From Rallus limicola (Eukaryota > Chordata > Aves > Gruiformes > Rallidae): 64,000 bases of DNA. The notes beneath the pieces were generated by a model. The model did no database searches. It had not been told where the DNA came from and worked only from the letters and a program-made list of their open reading frames with translations. Of this stretch, positions 58,935-64,000 are shown piece after piece (positions within the stretch are counted from its first letter, which is position 1; every line of letters begins with the position of its first letter). A program made the translations under genes and the position numbers. The stretch lies in contig JAKCOZ010000041.1 in the NCBI GenBank assembly GCA_022605955.1, positions 1,758,001 to 1,822,000 on the forward strand, in the 5' to 3' direction.

Positions 58935-60375
58935 GGGGTCTGACTGAGGGGTCCGACGATGCCCAGGGCCGGCCGCTGGCCTGGCGGGCAGATCCCACTC
59001 CCTGGAGGTGGGTGGGGGGCATCACCCCCTCCTCCTCCTCCTCCTCCTCACTGCAGCCCCCCAGCCCCGGTGGGGCCTTGCTCGCGCTTTTAACCGTCAC
59101 GAAAGAAGAACGGACTCTTCTGAGAAAAGCAATAATCCTTCAGTGGCCGGAGCTGGCCACAACCCCATGCCAGGGGGCAGTCATGGGGGTACGGGGCAGG
59201 GAGGTATGGGGGTGTCCCCCTGCTCCCCTACCCATTTGGGCAGCCGGAGATGCCGCTATTTATTTCTCAACCAGCCCTCTGCTCTGACGGGGCCCCAGTT
59301 GGGCTCATCTGCTGCCGCTGACTTGGCATCTCCTCGCCCAAGGCCTCGGCATCACTGGTGCCACCATGGGGGGTAGCCCTGCAGCCCCCAGGCTCCTGCT
59401 GTGGGGACAGCGAGGCGACAGCTCAGGGACCAACTGCTCCTGCAGCCCTGAGCTGTACCCAGCCGTGCCATCCACCCCCAGCTGGACAGTGTGGCTGCGG
59501 GCAGTGCTGTAGCCACGGCCCCTCGGTGCGGTCCTTGCTGTGCCAGGCCCAGCTGGCTGGGCACATACACCGGCTTGGTGCCAGCCCACATCCCTCCTGC
59601 TCCCCTTGCCGCCTCCCCGGCCCTCCCCGTGACAAGGCACACGGCCATGTGTGCCGCTTGCCGCGCCGGCTCCGCGCCGGGGCAGAGCCGCCCTGATTAG
59701 CTACGTTCATACCTAACTGCGTACCGTGAGCACATGCGGGCAGCGGGCAGCGCGGGCAGGACTCCCCCAGCGAGGTTCCCCAATGAGTCCCTTCCCCAGG
59801 CATCAGGGTGGGCAGGAGCGGGCAGTGTGCCTGGCCTCCGTGCGGGCAGCACCTGGGAGCCTCCCCCAGCACATGCAGGGGGGTCCCATATACACTCGGC
59901 TGCAGAACCCCTGCCCACCGCTTTCTCCAAAAGAGTTGGAGGGGTCGCGTCTCTTCCCCCAGTCATGCCCCCTCTCCCCGCTGGAAGGAGCCCCTGGCCC
60001 CGCGGGGAGCCGGTCTCCCTGCCCTCACCCTCCTGGGGCTGGGGTGCAGCAGCCGCCCGGCGCTGCCCCAGCCCCAGCATGGCCGCGGGCCATCGACCAG
60101 GCCGCCCCGGCCGGTGCACGGTGTACGTTTCCTTGCTCCTTCGTTGGTTTGTTGTTGCACATTCCAGGACATCAGTATTTTAACGGTCTCAAAGTGCCTT
60201 TCTATTGTAGTTTCTGGGTTGTTTTTGTTTCCCCCCCTCCCACCGTTGGGCTCCATCGCTGTTAGCGTAGCGTTTAAGGACTGCAGAAGTAAGAGATAAG
60301 CTAACGACTATAACACTATATTCCTCCAGGGGAGAGGAAGTTTATTAAGAAAACAATAAAGTGAAGTTGAAGTAA
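58935..60375 (+). other. GLIS2: GLIS2 3' UTR
   Basis: From the TGA to just past the AATAAA at 60355. The first kilobase is GC-rich with a (CTC)n run at 59029-59048; the final 250 bases are U-rich and contain GTGCCTT at 60194-60200, the seed match for miR-124. Confidence 0.75.
60355..60360 (+). terminator. GLIS2: GLIS2 poly(A) signal
   Basis: AATAAA in aaaacaataaagtgaag, followed by a GT-rich element (gttcctgtttcag). First canonical plus-strand hexamer after the GLIS2 stop in a suitable context. Confidence 0.75.
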
Positions 60376-60814
60376 GTTCCTGTTTCAGTCCGCGATGGTG
60401 GCGAGGGCCACCATGAACCCAAGGTGGGGACAAAGCCATGGGACAGAGAGGTGTGGTCCTGGGGGGCATGGCTGGCTCTGCCAGACCCCCCCACTCAGTC
60501 CCCACACTGTGAGGCAGTCGTGGTAAGGGCACAGAGCTCCCGGCGCTCTCGTGGTATGGAGCCAGAGGTAACCGTGCGCTTGGGCCAAGAGCATCCAAAC
60601 CAACCACGAAAATAGCTCTTGCACCATCCCCTGCTGGGTGCCATTCGAGCCCTGGCAACCCGCAGTGCCCTAGACACAGCCCTTCTTTCCCAGCCACGGC
60701 CCTCCCTCCTCCTCCCTAGAGCAAAACCCAGCCCTGCCAGCACCTCATGGGGGCCGATCCTCTCTAGGGCAGGGGTCCCCTCCCTCCCTGGGGTGCAGAG
60801 CAGCCAGGCCAGGT
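60376..60814. other. Convergent intergenic gap GLIS2 / PAM16
   Basis: About 440 bases between the two tail-to-tail genes. Nothing further is seen in it. Confidence 0.6.
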
Positions 60815-60830
60815 GCTGGAGGACATGGTA

Positions 60831-60836
60831 TTTATT
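60831..60836 (-). terminator. PAM16: PAM16 poly(A) signal
   Basis: The minus strand reads caccAATAAAtacc, only 46 bases past the stop codon, so the 3' UTR is about 70 bases, typical of a compact housekeeping transcript. Confidence 0.8.
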
Positions 60837-60881
60837 GGTGACCTATAAGTTAAGGGTGAGGGGCCGCGGGGGCAGCAGGAG

Positions 60882-62433
60882 TCACGTCTCGGCTTTCCAG
60901 CCCTTCTCCTTCTCGTCCTTGGCCTGGATGCGGAGCTCCTCGTCCAGCCGCTCCTTGGCTCTCACCACCTATGGGACACAGGGATGAGGTGAGGCAGGGG
61001 GACGCTGTGATGTGGAGGGACAGGGCTGCCCCTTCCCCCTCTCCCCCATGGTGAGGCTGAGACTTTGCTCTCCTGGATTGCAGGCAGGGAAAGGTGCTGG
61101 GGGTTGGGGAGGCACTGGGGACCCTCTGCTCACCTTGGACTGCAGGTAGAAGGAGCCTCCCACTGACTTGTCATTCACCTTGAACAAGTGGTCATAGTTC
61201 TGCCAAAAAAAAGCTCCCTGTCAGATTTGGCTTCTTCACCTTCCCCAGCCCCAAACCCCAGCAGCCTCCTGCTCCCCAAGGCAGTGCTGGAAGTGACAAG
61301 GGAGACGTGGGGACATGGCAAGCTCTGCCTGAGCCCCCAGTGTGTTCCCATGCTCCCAGACCAGCACCTCTGGGAAGCCCACATCCGCTTCCTGGAGCAG
61401 CACCACTGGGCAAACGCAGGGGCCACAGCCCGCAAGCTGCTAATGCCCGTGAGCTGCCAGCATACTCCCAGGGGAACCCTTAAGTGGAATTAACTGGGCG
61501 CAGCACCGCACCCACACTCTCTCCAGGGACCAGCTGTCACCCCATGCCAGGCTGCAGGGAGGGCAGGGCCTGGCCAACACCATCCTCCCCAGCCTGGAGG
61601 GAGCCTCTACCTTCTGGATCTCCTCTGGGTTGAGGTTCGAGACGTTGAGGATCTGCTGAGCCTCCTGGAGGCTGATGCCGGTGATCCGGGAAGCAGCGGC
61701 GGACTGGGGCCTCTCCGAGCGCCCTCGTGCATCGGCCGCTGCTCTGCTTGCTGCCCAGAGACACCAAGGGGGTGAGTCCCCACCCACGCTGCCCCCCTTT
61801 CCTCCTGGGGGCCCCAAGGGCTGCACACCGTTAGGCCAGTGCCAGGATGTAAGTGCTGGCCATAGGCCTGGTGGGTGGCCCCTCAGGGTACGGCCCAGGG
61901 GAGCAGCAGTGTGCCCTGGGGCAGGGTGGAAGGGGGGTGTGGGATGTGTGTGCAGCTGCGCTGCGGGCAGGGCTGGGGGTGCCCTGTGCTGCCCAGGGCA
62001 GCTCGACTCGTACCTGCTAGCTCCTGGCGCAGGGCCCGCATGAAGGCCCGCCCGACCACCTGGGCCCCAACCAGGATGATCTGTGCCAGGTACTTGGCCT
62101 GCGGGGACACGCTGCTGTCACCGGGCCCTCTCCATCCCCCCGCCCCGGCTCAACCCCCCCCCACCCCCGGCTCCTGCCACGGCTCGGCCCTGTCCCTTCT
62201 CCCCAGGCCTTGCGCCCACAACCAGGCTCCTCGCACCGCCCCGGGCCTCCCCAGCATCATCCGCCGCCTCCTCGGGCCCTCTCCCCTTCCCCAGGCCTTG
62301 TCCCCTTCCCTCCCCGGGCCCTCTCCTCCCCCTTCCCTCCCCGGCGCTGCCCCGCCCCGCCGTGTCCTCCGCCTCCCCGGGCCCGTGTCAGCTCCCCCAG
62401 GGCCCGTCTCCCCTCCCCGTCCCCGCTCACCAT
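60882..62433 (-). CDS. PAM16: Mitochondrial import motor subunit PAM16 / Magmas (5 coding exons)
   Basis: J-like protein of the TIM23-associated import motor; it pairs with DNAJC19/PAM18 and restrains its stimulation of mitochondrial Hsp70 at the matrix face of the inner membrane. Exons in transcript order: 62433-62431 (ATG only), 62098-62014, 61750-61611, 61199-61134, 60968-60882; 126 aa, human 125. The protein reads [20 protein letters not shown] (membrane-associated helix), then [10 protein letters not shown], the J-like domain with [40 protein letters not shown] and [20 protein letters not shown], ending GWKAET. As expected for this family it lacks the HPD tripeptide of true J proteins (DKS in its place). 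The CpG-rich upstream region also holds the CORO7 tail. Confidence 0.97.
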
Positions 62434-62725
62434 GGCCCCGCCGCCGCTTCCGCCCCCGGCTGTCACGGGGTGAGGGAGCGAAGGGCACAGAGAGGTCGGA
62501 GGAGCGGGATGGCGCGTCTTCCTCTCCCGCGGCGGGCACAGCGCCTCCTGCCGGCCGTCCCCACCCTGGGAGGTCCCGCCGCTGGCTGGCCGGAGGCGCG
62601 CATGCGCAGCGAGCGGCGGGACCTCCGGGGGGACGTGGGGGCGATGGAGGAGTCTCAGGCCGCGGCCTTCCCCCGGTACCGGGTCCGTGTGTTTACCACC
62701 CCCCTGCCCGGAATCACGACAGGAG
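62434..62725. other. PAM16 promoter region / gap to CORO7 3' end
   Basis: About 290 CpG-rich bases without TATA lie between the PAM16 ATG and the CORO7 cleavage site. A plus-strand frame starts at 62644 (MEESQAAAFPRYRVRV) but loses family resemblance at once; it may be chance. Confidence 0.6.
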
Positions 62726-62745
62726 ACGGGTGCTGGTGCAGCAGT

Positions 62746-62751
62746 TTTAAT
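62746..62751 (-). terminator. CORO7: CORO7 poly(A) signal (ATTAAA)
   Basis: The minus strand reads gctATTAAAactg, 176 bases after the CORO7 stop. ATTAAA is the commonest variant and weaker than AATAAA, which would favour read-through into PAM16. Confidence 0.7.
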
Positions 62752-62926
62752 AGCGGGGCCTGCCCGCGACGGGGCTGCCCGGCCCGAGGCGGGGCGCGGC
62801 CCTCGGCCCTGCCGCGCCGCCCTCAGCCGGGCCGGGCCCCGCCGCGCTGCCTCTTCCCGTCCCTCTTCGTCCTCCCTGCGAGCCAGGGGCTCCTCGGGGT
62901 GGTCCAGGGGAGTGTCGGCGTCCGGC

Positions 62927-64000
62927 CTAGTCCTGCGGGAGGCCCGGTGTGGGAGGTGAGGGGCGCGGTGGGGTGGGACCGGCCCCCCGGAGGTCGACCG
63001 CTCCACCCAGCACCTACCCACTCGGCCTCGTCGACCCCCTCGAAGGAGTCCTGGGGCAGTGGGTCATCCCGGTTGCCCAGCCGGGCCACCATGGCACTCA
63101 GGAGCTGTGGGGAGCACAGGACAGAGCCGCGGGCTCTTGGGGCATCGCCCCCAGCCCAGGCCCTGCAGCAGCAGGGTGGTCCTAGGGTGCCCCAGCACCT
63201 ACCTCCTCCTTCTTCTGCTCATCAGACTTCTCCTCCAGGTACACGGACGCAGGGACAAACTTGCGTGCTGGAGCCTCCTTCGGTGCCTCGCTCACTGGGA
63301 GAGCAGTGTCGATGTGGGGCAGGCAGGCTTTGCCCACTGGCTGACATGTGTGGCCTACCCTACACCTGACCCCCCAGGCCCGGAGCCCTCTCCTTACCCC
63401 CACACACCCACCTGGAGTCATGTTGGTTGGCCGCAGGCTGATGTGGCGCTGCTGCCCGTCCTTCCCTGCCAGCCAGGCACTGCCATCAAGGGCCGGCTCC
63501 CACCAAACGCGAGTCGGTGGGTAGATATCATCCTGGAAATACTCCTTCTGTGGGGGCAAGGGGTGCTGAGGGAAGGGTCCCCTGCCTCTTACAGCCCTCC
63601 CCAAAAGGCAACTGGGCTGCATGCCACTTACCTTGACACGTGGCACGCAGAAAGCCACCGGCTCAAGGGAGCTCTGCCCGAGGCGCAGTGCCCGGGTGAA
63701 CTCCACACTCCGCACCTCGCACGCAGTTTTGGGCAGGAAGACAAAGCCCTGATAGGGTAGAGGTGTGAGTGGGGCTTGCTGCGGGTCTGACAGCGCAGGC
63801 AAGGGGGGCAGGGACAGGCAGCACTGCCCTGGCAGCCCCTCTCCTGTACCTTGTGGGGTTCATTGGAGGTGAAGCTGTTACACTCAAGGAAATAGGGGGG
63901 CTCTGGTGTCACCTCATAGATGAAGACTCTGGTGTCACCCTGGGGATGGAGCAAGATGGTGGGGCTGGCAGGGGGCTGCATGGAGGGTCCCTCTGCACTC
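62927..64000 (-). CDS. CORO7: Coronin-7, C-terminal exons (partial; runs off the window)
   Basis: Tandem-propeller coronin that limits Arp2/3-driven actin assembly at the trans-Golgi and helps export from it. Only the last seven exons' worth of boundary information is present. Coding exons: 63939-63850, 63748-63632, 63547-63412, 63294-63203, 63104-63018 and 62932-62927. Segments seen: GDTRVFIYEVTPEPPYFLEC, GFVFLPKTACEVRSVEFTRA ending CVPRVK, KEYFQDDIYPPTRVWWEPAL, SEAPKEAPARKFVPASVYLE, then the acidic tail EEKSDEQKKEELLSAMVARL and DSFEGVDEAEW plus a final Asp. The tail resembles the human CORO7 acidic C-terminus closely. The last exon holds one codon (GAC) and the stop TAG. The 5' exons, including both WD40 propellers, lie beyond 64000. 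Confidence 0.95.

Noticed and set aside
62644..62760. Possible divergent gene starting MEESQAAAFPRY
   Set aside because: Only the first few codons look protein-like; no donor-supported continuation and it runs over the CORO7 3' UTR.
62083..63369. 428-codon plus-strand frame opposite PAM16 and CORO7
   Set aside because: Antisense to real exons and low complexity; codon text has no family match.

Overview
The window is vertebrate nuclear DNA, almost certainly from a bird. It holds spliced genes with GT-AG introns, AATAAA/ATTAAA poly(A) signals, CpG islands, and seven fragments of the CR1 LINE, the dominant retrotransposon of bird genomes, several ending in the typical ATTCTATGA tail. No bacterial, phage or viral gene is supported. 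The gene order matches the human 16p13.3 block SRL - TFAP4 - GLIS2 - PAM16 - CORO7, in the same relative orientations. All five genes were recognised from protein sequence and rebuilt exon by exon, with splice phases checked.

Layout. 1-14.9 kb is gene-poor intergenic DNA downstream of SRL. It carries four CR1 copies, a 26-bp minisatellite and an isolated GC-rich island with two AP-1/NF-E2-type sites. 15.1-38.8 kb (minus) is SRL, sarcalumenin, in seven coding exons. They include an optional acidic exon with a 39-bp coding minisatellite, and a signal-peptide exon behind a TATA box. 39.8-48.5 kb (minus) is TFAP4, a bHLH-leucine-zipper factor, in seven coding exons. 48.6-51.8 kb is a very GC-rich interval between the divergent TFAP4 and GLIS2. 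It holds an 800-bp pyrimidine satellite, a 135-bp tandem repeat, long G/C runs and two perfect CRE palindromes. 51.8-60.4 kb (plus) is GLIS2, with a probable noncoding first exon, five coding exons and a long 3' UTR. 60.8-62.4 kb (minus) is PAM16, whose first coding exon holds only the ATG. 62.7-64.0 kb (minus) is the 3' part of CORO7, continuing beyond the window.

Functionally these are unrelated neighbours: a Ca2+-handling protein of muscle sarcoplasmic reticulum, an E-box factor, a zinc-finger repressor, a mitochondrial import motor subunit and a Golgi coronin. The one real mechanical link is CORO7 and PAM16: they lie in tandem about 0.3 kb apart, and their splice phases allow an in-frame read-through fusion. 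I found no evidence of a wholly new system. The most interesting signals are the repeat-driven SRL acidic exon, the fusion-ready CORO7/PAM16 junction, and the repeat and CRE cluster between TFAP4 and GLIS2.
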